A stretch of 64,000 nucleotides of DNA from Epinephelus fuscoguttatus (GCF_011397635.1 NC_064775.1:11496952-11560951), one strand, 5' to 3'. Shown: positions 22,286 to 37,091, numbered from the stretch's first letter. Numbers and translations are program-made. The notes: generated by a model not told the origin, from the sequence alone.

Positions 22286-25274
22286 TTTTTATTTTTTATT
22301 TTTTAAATGTACAGGTCAAGTGGTCAATGTTTTGCCTTTAGTGACGAAGGTAGAATCCGAGTCTATAATTGGTAAATCATGTATGACTGAGGCTCAAGCT
22401 CACAACGACACAAGTACGTCTCTGACACATGCACATAAACAAGTATGCACACACACGAACACACTGTCCTGCAGCAAGTATAGATGTGCCGGGCAGAAAG
22501 TTGCTCCTCATCGTGCCGCCTGTCAGCACATGACTAATCTGACGGCCACCGGATTAGCTGAACGGATAGATGAAAGGGAAGAAGGCAGCACCGACGGACC
22601 GCCAGTCCTGGAGAAATGAAGGCCACGATGGGGGGGACGTTAAGGAGGCGAGGAGAGCAGGAAGTGTGTGAGTCACTACACTTCTGATGGCTTTGTCACA
22701 GCCCAAGTTTAACGCCAAATCTGGGGCAGCAGCAGGAGTGCAAACACACTGTCTGTATGTGCCATGTGAACATGTTGGGGAAACAGTGTGCATCTGTCTA
22801 CACATCAGCGTGATGCCTGCGTCTGCCTGTATGTTTATGTGTCAAGTGTCATGACTGTCTGTCAATCTTTGGCCTTTGTCTGTATTCATCACATATGTCC
22901 TTACCCGGTATCCAAGAGGAATAGGAACCCATGATTTTGGCAGGATATATTCAGACGAAAAAGGGTGTTTTGTTTCTTTATATAACTCACACGTAACGCC
23001 TGCATGTGTGTGTGTGTGTGTGTGTGTACCTGTATAAAGCTGAACTCTCTCCAGTTGACAGCGTTGGCCACTGAAGGCAGCGAGGTGACAGCCAGCAGAG
23101 AGAGCAGCCCGAGGGCCATGATGCCCACTGAGAGGTACAGCTCCATCCTCCACACCTCCTCGTCATTCCACAAGTCCTTCGTCCCCCCCTCCTCCATCTG
23201 GACATCATAAAATAAACAACAATATCCTCAGTGTGTTCAGAGTAAGGTATTTAGCAGACACTACATAGGTAGCAACAATCAGGTCCTCTGCTTCTTTCTC
23301 TTACCTGTTTAAAAGCCAGGAGCAGTTTGTAGCGGGCAGACTTCCTCATGGGGAGACACAGACTATAGATGGCGTGAAGACCCGCACACAGGAAGCTACA
23401 CAGCCCAAACTGCTTTCTGCTGGTCAGCCACCGGTCCAGCCAGTTCGGGAAGCGATTGTACTTTGTGCCCCACCACAGCTGGAGGAAAGCGGCACACAAA
23501 CCAGGCAGATAGACCAGAGAGAGCATCACCAAGGCCACGGAGGGAAGCGTGACATTGACCATCTCGATAGGCATTTTGTAGAAAACGCTCTTCTCTGCTT
23601 TGACGTAGGGCTGCAGGACGTCGCGGAGGAAGTTGTACACGTAAAAGAAGAGGAACAGGATCAGAGTGCAGAGGACTGGGAGGCGCCAGGAGGGAAACAG
23701 AAAGAGGGGGAGGTTTTCGATCTCCAGAGAAGAGGAGAGCAGGCCCATGTCGATGGGGACGAAGCCCATTCTACGACAGAGTTGCATCACCGAGCTCTTG
23801 GCCTTGCTGCTGTTACTGCACAGGAAAATCTGGAGGAAAAGAATTCAAATTCATTCCAGATCAGAAGTATCACTGGACCTTCATGAATCTACACCACAAG
23901 TAACAGTGGATGTATCCTACCTGTCTGCTTCCATCCCGAGGCCCCCTCTGGAGGGTCCAGGCTGATATGGTGTTAAACCCTTTGACGACAGTGCTCTCTG
24001 GAAACAAGTCGGCCAGCTGCTCGGCATGCGAAGGCCCGTCGCGGTTGATTCTCAGACCGTTGCTGACATCCACCAGCGTCTTTCCAGCTAGTGCTGGCTT
24101 CAGCTCCACCAGCGTGGAGTGGTGCTCCGGGAACACAGCGACAAAGACAAGGTCTGCCTGGCTGGCTGCCTCCATCTGGGATGTCACCTGGAGGACAAAG
24201 ATAGAAATGGCTATACTTTATATGCAAATTTTTGGCTGGTTAACATTTGATTAGATAGAGCTACACAACCAGTTACCAACAATAAAAAGGCACGCACATA
24301 CATACACGTCCACCCCATACTGTACGAACTTCAGTCGCTAATTTTTCTGTGTTTCCATTGTCCCAGGTTAATTATTGTCTTTATGAATTGAAATGTATTA
24401 AAAGCATATTTTTGCGCGTAGGTAACCCCCCCACCCCAAAAAATAGGGCTCCCCTAAAAGCCAAGGTGTAATTTGAACACTGAATTTTACTATGCACTTA
24501 ATGTTTTTCGTGTCAATATATTGAACATTGAATTACATAATTCTTTACATTAAATGATGTCTAAATGATCTCAGTGTTATTCCTTATATTTTGTATTATG
24601 TATAGCAAATATGAGCTTTTCTTAGTTCCTCGATTAATTTCATAAGAAAACTGTGTGTGTCATGATGTCTAATACAAGAGCATTGCCCCAGAAGACATGC
24701 CGCTCTGACAGTTTTAGAATATGAATTGGAATATACAGTATTTAACCACATTGTCAGTCAAATTGTGAGGGATGCATTGATATTTTTGGAAGATGTCAGT
24801 ATGAATTATGATTCCTTCTGAGGGTGAAAATATAGAAACTTAAAAAATGTCTGTGAATGACTTTATTCTGTTCGCATACCACAACTGACTCTCATCTTTA
24901 ACTGAGTTTATGTGCTGTGTATCTATTCAGACTAATAACAACAGTTATTATGCCTTGCGGATAAAGTCAGAGTAAATATATAATTATCACAATGGGGGGA
25001 GGAGGAACAAAAACACTAATTATACAGTGGTGAGTGTCAGTGTCACTGTGTGTGTCACCTCGGCCTCTTCAGGGAACAAAGCCACAGAGCGTTTGGGGTT
25101 TCGACTCCCCACCACCACTTGGTAGCCGGAGGCCACCAGCCTTCTCGCCAGCGAACGGGAGAAGTCACCCGTACCCAGGATGCCAACAACTGGAGCGCCT
25201 GCTTCAGACATGGAGGCTTCGAGATGTCTGGAGCCTCCTCCTTGGATTAAAGGCCTCGCCATTTCATCAGGCAT
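18537..25274 (-). CDS. steap3: STEAP3 metalloreductase (endosomal ferrireductase)
   Basis: Five coding exons in transcript order are 25274-25059, 24187-23921, 23829-23305, 23197-23030 and 18824-18537. All junctions are GT-AG in phase 0, giving 487 aa against 488 in human. Residues 1-210 form the cytosolic NADPH/flavin oxidoreductase, with the dinucleotide motif [16 protein letters not shown] and [10 protein letters not shown]. Later come [21 protein letters not shown] and [10 protein letters not shown]. The C-terminal half has six membrane helices with the heme-ligating histidines in [13 protein letters not shown] and [13 protein letters not shown], and the conserved [12 protein letters not shown] and [17 protein letters not shown]3 reduces Fe3+ to Fe2+ (and Cu2+) in transferrin-cycle endosomes; this is family knowledge. 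An acceptor at about 25289 just before the ATG, and a donor at 26182, show a non-coding first exon. The fourth intron is about 4.2 kb and starts with a CA repeat at the donor. Confidence 0.95.
21101..22107. mobile_element. 1-kb non-autonomous DNA transposon in steap3 intron 4
   Basis: The left end TTAACGCCTGGTTCACACTACA and the inverted right end TTATGCCGGGTTCACACTACATG are closely matching terminal inverted repeats about 1 kb apart. Sub-terminal CGTCGTG-type motifs also recur in both halves. No intact frame. The ends resemble those of the element at 40996-41829, so they may belong to one superfamily; I did not assign it. Confidence 0.7.
22222..22283. repeat. (TA)n microsatellite, about 31 units
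   Basis: Uninterrupted TA dinucleotides inside steap3 intron 4, followed by a T-rich run. Confidence 0.95.
23005..23028 (-). repeat. (CA)n tract on the splice donor of steap3 intron 4
   Basis: Read on the transcript strand, the exon ends TTTATACAG and the intron begins GTACACACACACACACACAC, so the CA repeat starts at intron base +3. CA repeats are known binding sites for hnRNP L; any effect here is inference. Confidence 0.85.
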
Positions 25275-26182
25275 AATGCACTGATGAATCTACAGAGAGG
25301 GGACATGATCATTAATTTGGTTTATGTTTATTTCTATCAAAAAAAAAAAAAAAAAGCTTCCTAAGTTGCAAAAGCAAAGATCTTTAAATTCGACATTAAG
25401 ATGTTGATATTAACGTATTTACTCACAGACTCTGTTAGATGTAGACTTTACAGGCTTGTTTTTTCATCCAACATAAGACCTACAATGAAACATGCAGTTT
25501 ACATGCAGTTCTACCTGCCCTTTGTGTGCTCTAGGATTTCCATTATCTCTGTGTCTCAGTCGACATGTCCTAGATCTGCACAGTAACTCAAAGCAATTGG
25601 TGGCCATCCAATAATAGACGAAAAAGTATGTTACGCACCCTGAAGACAGCAACAGTCAAATCCGTAACCAGTCAATCCAGCTGGCTCAGAAAACATACCA
25701 TAATCAAACAAGTCTGTTATTAATGCAAAATCTCATTTAGAAAACAGCTAATTTCGACACACCCCCAGCGCGCGGTTACTTAGATTAGCGGTGGAGATAG
25801 TAAAAATGTGCTCCTTGAAAAAGTGCTGCTTTAATAGTCATGCAGCTATACGCCGAATTTACCAGAAGACCCCGACTCTTCATAAACTGTTTCAATTATT
25901 GTTGCTCAATCTACTACAGCTGACCGCTCAGCGATAAAACATTAAAATGGGAGAAATCCGTACTGACATTTTCTGTAAGAGAGCAATGTGCCACCTTGCT
26001 TCTTGTCCTTGACTGAACTCGCGGAAACTTTACGTCCGAATAAAGTTCCTCTTCTTCACACACAGGACGACACAGCCAAACATACGTTTACATTTAGATA
26101 AAATACTACCTTACATTACATAATTTAGCCTCTGTTGGTACTTTAAGCGATGTTTTTCCAACTAACTTTCTGTTTTACTCAC

Positions 26183-26300
26183 CCAGCTCGTCCGCTCTCC
26201 GTTAACTGGAGCGTTTCTTCTTCCTGATAAGATGACGCACAGCCATAGCCCCGCCCCTACCACGCCCACACGTGCGCGCAGAAGATAAAACAGAGAGACG
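26183..26300 (-). promoter_or_regulatory. steap3 non-coding first exon and promoter area
   Basis: On the minus strand a clean donor (GTGAGT, 26182-26177) follows GAGAGCGGACGAGCTGG, ending a GC-richer block. Upstream are two GC-box-like motifs (CCCCGCCCCT at about 26250 and CACGCCCACACG at about 26262) and several CpGs. It pairs in phase with the acceptor just before the steap3 ATG. The transcription start is not determined. Confidence 0.55.
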
Positions 26301-26619
26301 GCAGCGCGCTAAAACACTATGAATATCATTTAAAGAATAAATAAATACGTTTTCAAAAACACTTTATTTATATTGCATTCTTCTAAAGCATTAGTAAGTA
26401 CTTTAGAAGAGTGGGGAAAGGTGTAAAGCCAACAAAAAAAATTTAATTAAAAAAAAACCCATAATAATATGGTATGAATAAATAAGTAAGTGTCCAATAC
26501 TTTGATTTAAAACCAATTACATGCAAAACTAATGACACTCCCATCACATTTAGCTGCCCCCTTTATTTAGTTACAATTCACTACTACACCATATTGTTTT
26601 TGAAAATTAAAAGTTGAAT

Positions 26620-27712
26620 TACACTAAACAATAATTTAATGCAACACTAATGTTTTTGCTCCCATTTTTTACAGGTTAAACACCTGAGACTTTTTATGTA
26701 GTCAGTAGATTATATTTCTCTCATATTTTGGTAACAAATTTGTTAAAATCATGTCATATAAATTAATCATTGATACACAGGTGTGCCTTGGGACGGTCAC
26801 AATAAAAGACCACTCTAAAATGTGCAGTTTGATGACACAACACATCGCCACAGTTGTCCTAAGTTTTGAGGGAGCCTGTCATTAGCATGCTGACTTACAG
26901 GAGTGCCCACCAGAGGTGTTGCGCGTGAGTTTAACGTTCACTTCACTCCCATAAGGGCCGTTTCATAGTCGAAGCAAAGGAACTCGTACGGACACACCCC
27001 CATTTATATGACAGTTCTAGTGCCCTGCACTCTAGTAAAATAGCAGTACTAGCTAGCTACGGCAGTACTGGCTAGCCGGAATGTACCGGTGACTCTGCCA
27101 CCCCCTATTATGTGAGCGATGTATTCCATTTCAAGTGTCACCCGCGTCGCTTGCGTTCAATGTGTTGACTATGAAAGGAAGTGTGTTGCTCGCGTCGCTT
27201 GCATCTCTTGCTCACATTGCGTGCATCGAGTATGAAACGGCCCTAAGACGTCTCCAATGTCATTTCCCTGAACTTGGCAGTACATCCAACCAGCCTGACA
27301 ACCACAGAAGCTGGTTATAATGACAAATTGCTGTCAGGTCAATTGTTGCGTCAGCTGTTAGTGTGGCTGGTCTCAGACGATCTTGCAGGTAGGGATGCTG
27401 GATGTGGAGGTCCTGAGCTGGTGTGGTTACAAGTGGTCTACGGTTGTGAGGCTGGATGGATGTACTGCCAAATTAGCAGAAACAACACTGGAGATGGTTT
27501 ATGGTGGTGAAATGAATATTCAGTTCACAGGCAACAGCTCTGGTGCATCAGCATCTTGATGTGCCACAGCTGTCAGTGTTTTAACAAATATTGTGCACAA
27601 AATTTAAGAGAAAATATCAAGTGCATAAAAAAAGATCTTTAATTTAAACCAGTGAAAAATGAATGCAAAGCCAACAGTGTCACATTTGAATTTGAATTTT
27701 GGTTCAGTATAA
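26620..27712. mobile_element. Tc1-like element, decayed, with both inverted termini
   Basis: The left end is TACACTAAACAATAATTTAATGC and the inverted right end is a relative of it (ATACTGAACCAAAATTCAAA). Next to them are the family's GTGCCTTGGGACGGTCACAA and CAGCTGTTAGTGTGGCTGGT, then CTCAGACGATCTTGCAGGTA and GATGTGGAGGTCCTGAGCTG. The transposase is truncated and interrupted by a nested element at 26952-27246. Confidence 0.8.
26952..27246. mobile_element. nested MITE with TAA target duplication (PIF/Harbinger type)
   Basis: The element starts GGGCCGTTTCATAGTCGA at 26955 and ends TCGAGTATGAAACGGCCC at 27243, 17 of 18 terminal bases being complementary. It is flanked on both sides by TAA (26952-26954 and 27244-27246), the three-base TWA duplication typical of PIF/Harbinger insertions. 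The interior of about 290 bp has no frame. It sits inside the Tc1-like copy, so it is the younger insertion. Confidence 0.8.
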
Positions 27713-28904
27713 TTTTCATAGTGTCTCATTAGAGATAGACTTTTAATAGTAGTTCCCCCCTTGACTCCATCTGCTGCTGTTGGTGTATATTGGATAAACT
27801 GGCCTTGGGATTAGAACAAAAAAGCAAAAGCAAAATCGTGTTAAAAAAGAAGTCTGACCGCGGGTTACACACTGTCAACATAACTTCATCAAGTCTGCCT
27901 TTGCCACTTGCAAAAGGTTGAACCCCCCTGGCCCTCTGCGCTGCATCAGTGTCACCACACACAAACACATAACCCAAGCACACACACATACACAGTGCAT
28001 ACATGCCACCCTCACTTTCACTCTCTTCAGGCCATGGCCTTGTGTTTGTTTACAACTCTTAAGGTCACAGTCCTTGACAAACATGTATGATTTTGAGATT
28101 TTACATTCATAGGTATCGATTGCTGGTGTCTCCCGGTGTGGTAACCCATTAATCTTACAAGTCAATTCAACTGAACTTATTCTGATCCTGTGGCGACAAA
28201 TTTCAGCTCACGACTCTCCCTGAAGTGAGCCTGGTGAACTGGACTGGAAATGTTAAACTACAGCAGCACACAGCAGGGTCTCATAACCTTTCCTGTTCCT
28301 TGATGCTGTTTTGAAGTCCATAGATTATCATTAGCCCAGCAATTAGAGCGTCGGATGGGAGATATTAAAGCAGAGCAGTGAAGGCATGGTCATAAACGGT
28401 TAGCCTGAGGTGGACAGGTACAGCTATGTTAACATCTGACAGGACTTCACTGTCACAGTGTTACATGGAGGAAGACAGTTGTTTCTGTGCTTTCAAGGGC
28501 AGAGGTGTTTTCAGTGGCCTTCATCAGGGATTAGGGACACATGTTGAGACAGGAGCTGATGTTGCAAGTTCTTACTGCTGTATTGTTGTGGCTCAGTTAA
28601 GGTTTCCCACACAGAGATACAGTAATACTCTGTGACATTTTACACTGAAAAAACACAGTATATTTTGCTGATCTTATATTAACATGGGACACTGTTCAGT
28701 CTGTTTTAAAATCATAGTAATTATCAGTCGAGGTAGGTTTATCAGTCATAGACTAATTACAGGGTTGCAATCACCCTTTATGGTGGCCATGGGCCTCTCT
28801 TCGGTGGATTTAACAGTGCATATTTAGCAGTACTTTAAAGGTCCAGTGTGAAGGAATTAGGGGGATATATCAGTGGAAATGGAATGTAACATAATATATA
28901 ATGG

Positions 28905-29276
28905 GGATGTGCATGATTAGTCGTCTAAATGATTAATCATCCGTCGGCACCAGAAATATTAGTCAGCTAAACCAATCAGTGTTTTATTCATGTACAAGGC
29001 TGCTTAACTGTCATGCAGCTGCCCGCCACTTGTGGGGGCTACAGAGCCGTCAGACAGCAGTCCCCCTCCCCACGGTAACGCTCGAGTAGTCTGGAGTTTT
29101 AAAACAGCACAGTGGAAAATTGGAGAGATGTCCTCTCGCAAAACCAGCGCAGTTTGGCAGTTCTTTGATTGAGAAAATGAAAACAAGGTAACATGTAGGC
29201 TGTGTCAGAAAAAACTGGCATATAATCACACAACTGGAGCAATGCAACAGTCGACAAGGAAATTAGTCGCCAGGAA
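28905..29276 (+). pseudogene. hAT-type transposon remnant with a BED zinc-finger fragment
   Basis: From the ATG at 29128 the frame reads MSSRKTSAVWQFFD, an in-frame stop, then NKVTCRLCQKKLAYNHTTGAM. The spacing WQFF ... CRLCQ ... H is the start of a BED zinc finger, as found at the N-terminus of hAT transposases and ZBED proteins. The stop and the loss of everything after about 29276 mark it as dead. The upstream ATTAGTCGTCTAAATGATTAATC stretch may be part of its end. Confidence 0.65.
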
Positions 29277-29943
29277 CATCCCTGATATATAGCTTTCATT
29301 CATGTGTAATCACCTGAAACTAAGAATCGTAGTGTTTTCATTACTTTAGAATAAACCATTCACTTCAACATAAGGAGCAGGTCGTCTTTTATAGAGTTCA
29401 CCATGTTGTTTCCACAGTAGCCCAGAATGGACAATACAAACACTGGCTCTAGATAGGACCATTCGCGTTTTTTGCATAACTGCATTGGCCACCGTAGTTC
29501 TCTGAAACACTTGGCCCATAGGAAAAGTATCAGTTGGTGGCAACCTCATTACTGGATCCTACCAAATCAGCACACGAGACGTTTAAGTAGATCAAAAAAC
29601 ATCTTGCTAATCCAGCTAAAACATTAAAATGCTACTTACGTGTTTATGCATCAATAATATTAATTATAATAATATTAAGTACTCTCAAAAGGTCAATTCT
29701 GTATGAGTTTACTTTTGATACACTTTCCTGTGAATTCCTCATGCTTAACTAGGCAATTTGAATCCAGCACCAGAATGGCGGACTCCGCCACTGCCAATTC
29801 AAATCAACTTTACAGGGATCGAAATACACTGAATAGCTATTACATAAAAAAGGCATTAAACAGCACAATGAATGGGGTTTCATCTCATGGAAATGTAGAT
29901 TCTAACTTTCATTATATTTTATTGTTAATAATTCTTTACTTTT

Positions 29944-30130
29944 CCGGGGCGTCAGTGGGTAAGTGGTAGAGCAGGCGCCCCATATAAAGGCTGTTGCCGC
30001 AGCGGCCCGGGTTCAAATCCAGCCTGTGGACCTTCGCTGCATGTCACTCCCTCTCTCTCTCTCCCCCTTTCACGCTTGTATGTCCTATCAAATAAAAGCT
30101 AAAAATACCCAAAAAAAATCTTTAAAAAAA
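29944..30130 (+). mobile_element. tRNA-derived SINE
   Basis: The head has a tRNA-like promoter: A-box-like TAAGTGGTAGAGCAGG and B-box-like GGTTCAAATCC with suitable spacing. A conserved body (CTTCGCTGCATGTCACTCCC) and an A-rich tail with AATAAAAGC follow. It is a common percomorph SINE family by recollection. It is not a functional tRNA gene, since no acceptor stem closes. Confidence 0.8.
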
Positions 30131-32886
30131 AAATTCTTTACTTTTACTTAAATAACACTTTGAATGCTGGAATTATACGTCACAGTATTTTACAGTGCTA
30201 CTTTTTCAAAGCGTTTGCACTGTATGTGTGGTCTCAAATTGGTGAAGACTTTTGTAATTGCTTATTTTTTGTTTATTTGAATGTGTTTCCTTAAGTGGTG
30301 GTTCTTTGAGCTCTTACGGCCACCATACTTCTTGTCCACTTCTTAAATTTCTCTCGATTACTGCACAAAAGCACTCACAATGTTTCAGTGTTCACCTGAT
30401 TAGATACCATTTAAGGCAGCTAATGATGGGCTGATTCATTTGTCTCACCGTATGGTTCGTGCGTATGACACAGCAGTCCACTAGCATGCAGCATGATTAG
30501 AAGCAGGGCAGCGCCGCGGGGCGGGATAATCTCAGCAGCTGCAGTGCATAATGTGGACAGTGTGTCGTGCATGGCTCACCATAGCCTTAAGATACAGTTC
30601 ACTGTACTAATCCTGAGTAAAGGTCATTTCTGCAGTCATGTAGCGGACGCGGGGAGCAAGCACAATGTTCTTCTCTGCATGATTATTTTCAGGGTTTTGT
30701 TTTTGCAAATGATTACTGTATCCAGTGAATTTGATTTAATTTCCAGTTTTGCCAGGACTGTCCTTTTTGACCGGGCTCTCCTGACTTGCCGTGCTCTTTC
30801 TCACCTTCAGACATGAGCAGCCCGTCTGGAGCCATGTTCTGGGGAGTTAAAGCTGAGCTGAGCACGAGTTGAAATTGCTTAGGGGCTGGAGAGGGGAGGG
30901 GGCGTCTTCTGCAGTGTAGGGCTTCAGCTAAGCCTTGTCTCCGGCCTCTGAAGATTTCTCAACATCGCCTTGAGCTCTAAAGCCTCTGTTGTGGATGTGG
31001 GGCCTGCGCTCCAATTCCAGGTGCTTAGTTCCCAACCCGCTCTCTTGAAGTATTTCAGGTCCTTCGGGGGGAATTTTTGAGCTTGAGGACAAAATCAATA
31101 GACGCTTTTATTTTCGATGAGCAAAGACTCTCTTCATTGAGTGTCTCAAAAGCTTGCGCTCTTTTGAAATAACCAATGAAAGGCATTAGTAATAGTCTCA
31201 TTCAGCTGATGTGCTCATGGACCGCACGACTAGAACAAGTGCACTGTGGCCTCACTGGAAAACACAAAAAAGAGGCTAAAGAGGTATTTAAGACAAATCT
31301 GTATGCAATAGAGTCATGATTGTCTGTGCACAGGATGAATTTTAATTTGCTGGAGAATCGAAATTCAAGGCCCGTGGCTCTCCACCTCGTGAAACAAGAC
31401 ATCAAATATGTCCCTGCAGCTGGGGAGCTCGGAGCTGAAGGTGTCGACAGCCGTCAGACATCTCTGGTCCATTTCCTGCATATATTATCTGCCCCCCCCC
31501 CCAGCCCCAGTCCCAGCCCCAGCCTCACCCCCACCCTCTGTCTGCTTCTCTTGCTCCCCTTCTCTCTGCATGTGTGAGTGTGTGCAGTTGGTCATTTGAT
31601 GTCACCATAGTGAACCTGCCCTCAGCTATTGGCTCTGACTTTGAAAAGACCCCTCGTGGGCTGAGTCAAATATTTGGATTCATTCAGTTGCTGTGAATCT
31701 GATTTTAATCTTTATTTTTGCTTAAAAATAAAAGTTAATTTATGCCTGTTGATTTGGGGAATCTATTGGGTGCGATTATGATGAGATATTTCTGGACATT
31801 CACCACAATAATCTCCTCAACTCAGAGAAAGCGTGAGGCTGTAAAGGGATTTCATGATGCCCAAAAAGATTAAAATATTAATACATTTTAAACACTGACT
31901 CATCATAAGATTAGACAGGTTAGACACAAATCCAAATCCCCTTTCTTAAAACAGAGGAATTAATAGATCTGCTTAGAATTCCCACAGGGAGAGGGGTGAA
32001 TAAATTGTATGGTAAGCTTTTAATGTATTCCACCTATAGGAATACATACATAAATGTCTCTCCGTTGAGATTTATGAAAATAAATATGCTCTCATTTGGC
32101 ATTTTCAGGCTATGTATATATGCATGGGCATTCAAATATACGATTGAGATTTTTTAACATATAAATATTCAGTATTCTTTGCTGAATCATAATAAATATT
32201 TAGTGCATATGCTGAATAAAAATTGCGCAGACTTAAACTTTTACGCACAGGCTGCACCTGGTCCTCATGTCAAGGCAGTCAAACTGAAATGCCTGACTTC
32301 CTGTTGCACATTAGAAAATAAAACCCTTGTTGACCATCTGGTTTTATGTCAGATCATAGGTGTCGATTTCAGGGTGACGCAGAGGACACGTCACTCTCAA
32401 TATTTAGAACACATGTGCTATTTATTTGACAATTTGTGTTAGGTCTGGCCCTGCTTGCATCTGGGTATGTAAATCTATCACAATGCATCATATGTTATAA
32501 AGTGATCGGTTTCAGCGTTAAATCTTAAATGTGATGGCCTGCTGACATCTGACTGCAGAGTCTCTGTCAGACGTGATCCGTGTGGAGCCTGAGCTTATTA
32601 AGAGTTACCTGCAGTTTTGGCTCTGACCTGCGCAGCTAACGGTGCATATTAAACACCGCAGTGTCGTTAAACAGTGCTGATGATATGCATATTCTTTTAC
32701 ATATTGTCTCTATGCATGAGCGCATCCCGCACTGTTTTAATTTGAAGGCCCTATCTCCTATCTTCCGGTCTTATCCTCACTGCCTTTGACAGCTGGCTGC
32801 AGCTGGACGCCGCTGTCCGCGCGCACCTCTCCATCCAGCCAGGACGCGCTCCCGCTCCCCGGTCACAGCCGCTGCCCGGGGCTTGA

Positions 32887-34484
<1,598 letters not shown>

Positions 34485-34936
34485 ACCACACGGCAGCAGC
34501 TCCATGGACAGTGATCACAGCTGAAAACTGTTTCCATTAAAGTGTACGGTCCAATATGTTTCTCCTCTTTTGAAGATAGGTGCCACAACACACAGGCTTA
34601 TCTGTATGTTCTGTTCATTTAGTGAGGGACCCTTTGTGTGTTTGGTTTCACTTAAGTTCAGATGCTCTACTGTCATCAGAGTATCTTACAACTGCAGACC
34701 TACAGTAACACCCCATGTACGCTCTGAGCTGAGAAAGTCGTGTTTCCTAAGTTTACTAAATTGCTTTGGGGAAATGAGCTCCAGTAAAGGTCTTACTGGC
34801 TGCTCAGTGTGTGTGTGTTAACGGTATCTAATATTTCAGACTGGCCTGATGAAAGAAATCCATTAAAATCGAGAGATAAACTAAAAGTCAGAGCAGCTGT
34901 TTTCAGAGTACACCTTGGCCAGCGGTGTTTGGACCT

Positions 34937-35782
34937 AAGGCCCGGTCACACCAGTTCATTTCAATGGAATCGCCATGATGAGATGATTCTCTTGTGGGGA
35001 AAATACAAATATTTTAAAGATATTTTAACCTTTGTGAACTATGACTCAGTGGAAATCTCAGAGTTCAAGAGTTGTGACGTGTTTGCTGACATTTTCAGAA
35101 ATAGCAGAGGTCATGAAAGTCCATTTTTCAGTGGACGGTTAGTTAATATATTGTAATGTTAGTCATATATTGTTTTTCTTTGTAATTTTATATGTCTGAG
35201 GAAAATGTCGGCATTCCCAGCAGCCGTATCTTTTTCCTATTTCATTATGTCTCAGCATTTCCTGCTTGATGTTACTTGCTTGCTAATATGTCACTATGTC
35301 ATCAAGCTTCTACAACCAAGCCCCCAGGAAGTGCACTGGGCTTTAAAGTCAGTTTTCCTTGTGGCCAAGCAGTGGAATTACAACTTCTGGATCCATCTGG
35401 GATGCCATGGGACACAAAAAAACAGTTTTCCATTGACTTACATTGTAAAAGAGACATCTGTAAATCAGTGGTTAAATTTTTTTTCAGTGTCACAACTATC
35501 GATTTGATGCATTCAGTCCGATAACATTTTAGAAGTATAGAAGAGCCGCAATAATTTCATCCCCATTCAAGTTAGCGGAGAGCTAAACGAAGATTAGCCA
35601 GTCTGGCCGGTGGAAATTAGCCACTATGCTCTATGGACCCACCCAATCAGAAGACAGTCAAACTCTTTTGGCTTTATGTGCAACTGAGCAACTTTCATCG
35701 GAGTGACCAGGGCATCTCCAGTTCTATTTATACATCCACGAGTTGTGCAGATCAAACACTCTCTGGTGTGACCAGGCCTTTA
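34937..35782. mobile_element. 0.85-kb foldback element downstream of c1ql2
   Basis: The left end AAGGCCCGGTCACACCAG and the inverted right end AAGGCCTGGTCACACCAG are near-perfect terminal inverted repeats. The interior 35318-35720 is related to the dispersed block at 46045-46440. No intact frame. Confidence 0.75.
35318..35720 (+). repeat. dispersed repeat, copy 1
   Basis: Shares ordered motifs with 46045-46440: CCCCCAGGAAGTGC, GATGCCATGGG, GACTTACATTG, GAGA-ATCTGTAAATCAGTG and TTTCA-CCC--TTCAAGTTAG. It is diverged but collinear. Confidence 0.65.
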
Positions 35783-37091
35783 TTTGGTAACTAAACTACC
35801 GACATTCTGAGCCACATGATTTTAAAAAAGCCCGATCTCCAGTTATTTTTCTTTCTTTTCTTTTTTGCTCCAAAGCAGAACGAGCAACAACTCAAACAGA
35901 CATACTGTAGCCAATGTCTTTCTCCCCATGATTCACCTGCCACACACCTGAACTGGATAAGCCAGGCCTGTTTCAGATGATACGATCAGTTGGTGCGATG
36001 ACGTCAGTGGAACACATTAGATAAGATGCAAACAATCTAGGCCATCTTGATTGCTATAGCTATAGCAAAACCGTGGTGCTTTGAGTCGTGTTCAGTGTTT
36101 CACTCAATAACCCAATAGCCGCACATGAGAGATACAAACGGAAGTGTTGCATCAATATTGTATCAGTTATATTTTGTTGTCATATATGCAAATAAATATT
36201 GTTTGACAAAAAAGTTTGTGTGAAAAGTGAATCCAAGTGGAGGCAATGGATTGTTGTGTAATCTAATGTCAGAGCTACATGTTTCTGCGAGCAATTTGTC
36301 TGTTTGTATTTTGCTCCTCAGGATCAGACTCTGGCAAGAGAGTGTCAAGTGCACGCCGCCTCACAGGGTCCTGGAGCATCCCTGGAAGTCCTTTGTTTTG
36401 CTGTAGCTTGCAGACTTTTTCGTCAGTGAGCCTCATTCTGGGCTGGTTTGTACTGAAATCACATTTTTATCCTATCAAGTATGTCACATTCTGTTTATTC
36501 CAGTCCATGGCAAATTCTACTTGTTGCAAATGCCCATCAACAAATCATTGGTGTATTAGTTGATCAACAGTAACTGCTTTTCTTTGTCATATTTTGTTTT
36601 TGACAGTTGATCAGACAAAACCAGCAACTCAGAGATGTCACCCTGGGCTCTGAGAGATTGTGAGGGGCATTTTTTCCACTTGTTTTTGACATGTCAGGGG
36701 CTAAAAATAGATGTATTGAAATTCAAACTGATGGAAAAGCAAAACAGTTTATAGCTGCATTGCTAGTCCTATGTTATTCAGAGGCAGTGCTGTGTAAGAG
36801 ACTACATTTAATAAGCAACTAAGCAATTAATTACTATTATAACTTAATGCTTTTATTTTGAAGGAGAGCTTAGTGGCACAGAACATGAATACATCCTCTG
36901 CGTCTCCTCAGATATTCTCAGGTATAAATGTGGGGAGAGGCCTGTGGCTGCCGGCTCCTGTGTTTCACTTCTGATTAACTTGTATTAAGATTTGCAAATG
37001 CTCTCGCAGACTCAGATATGGCTGTAAGCCTTCATTAAGATGATGGCTGTTTTGTTTAATTTATTATTTCTTTTTATCCCATCCCCCCAGG

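Noticed and set aside
23374-23886. 170-codon plus-strand frame
   Set aside because: Antisense shadow of the large steap3 exon at 23305-23829; composition and position explain it.
29944-30020. Possible tRNA gene from A- and B-box-like motifs
   Set aside because: The motifs are the head of a SINE followed by its body and A-rich tail; no acceptor stem pairs.
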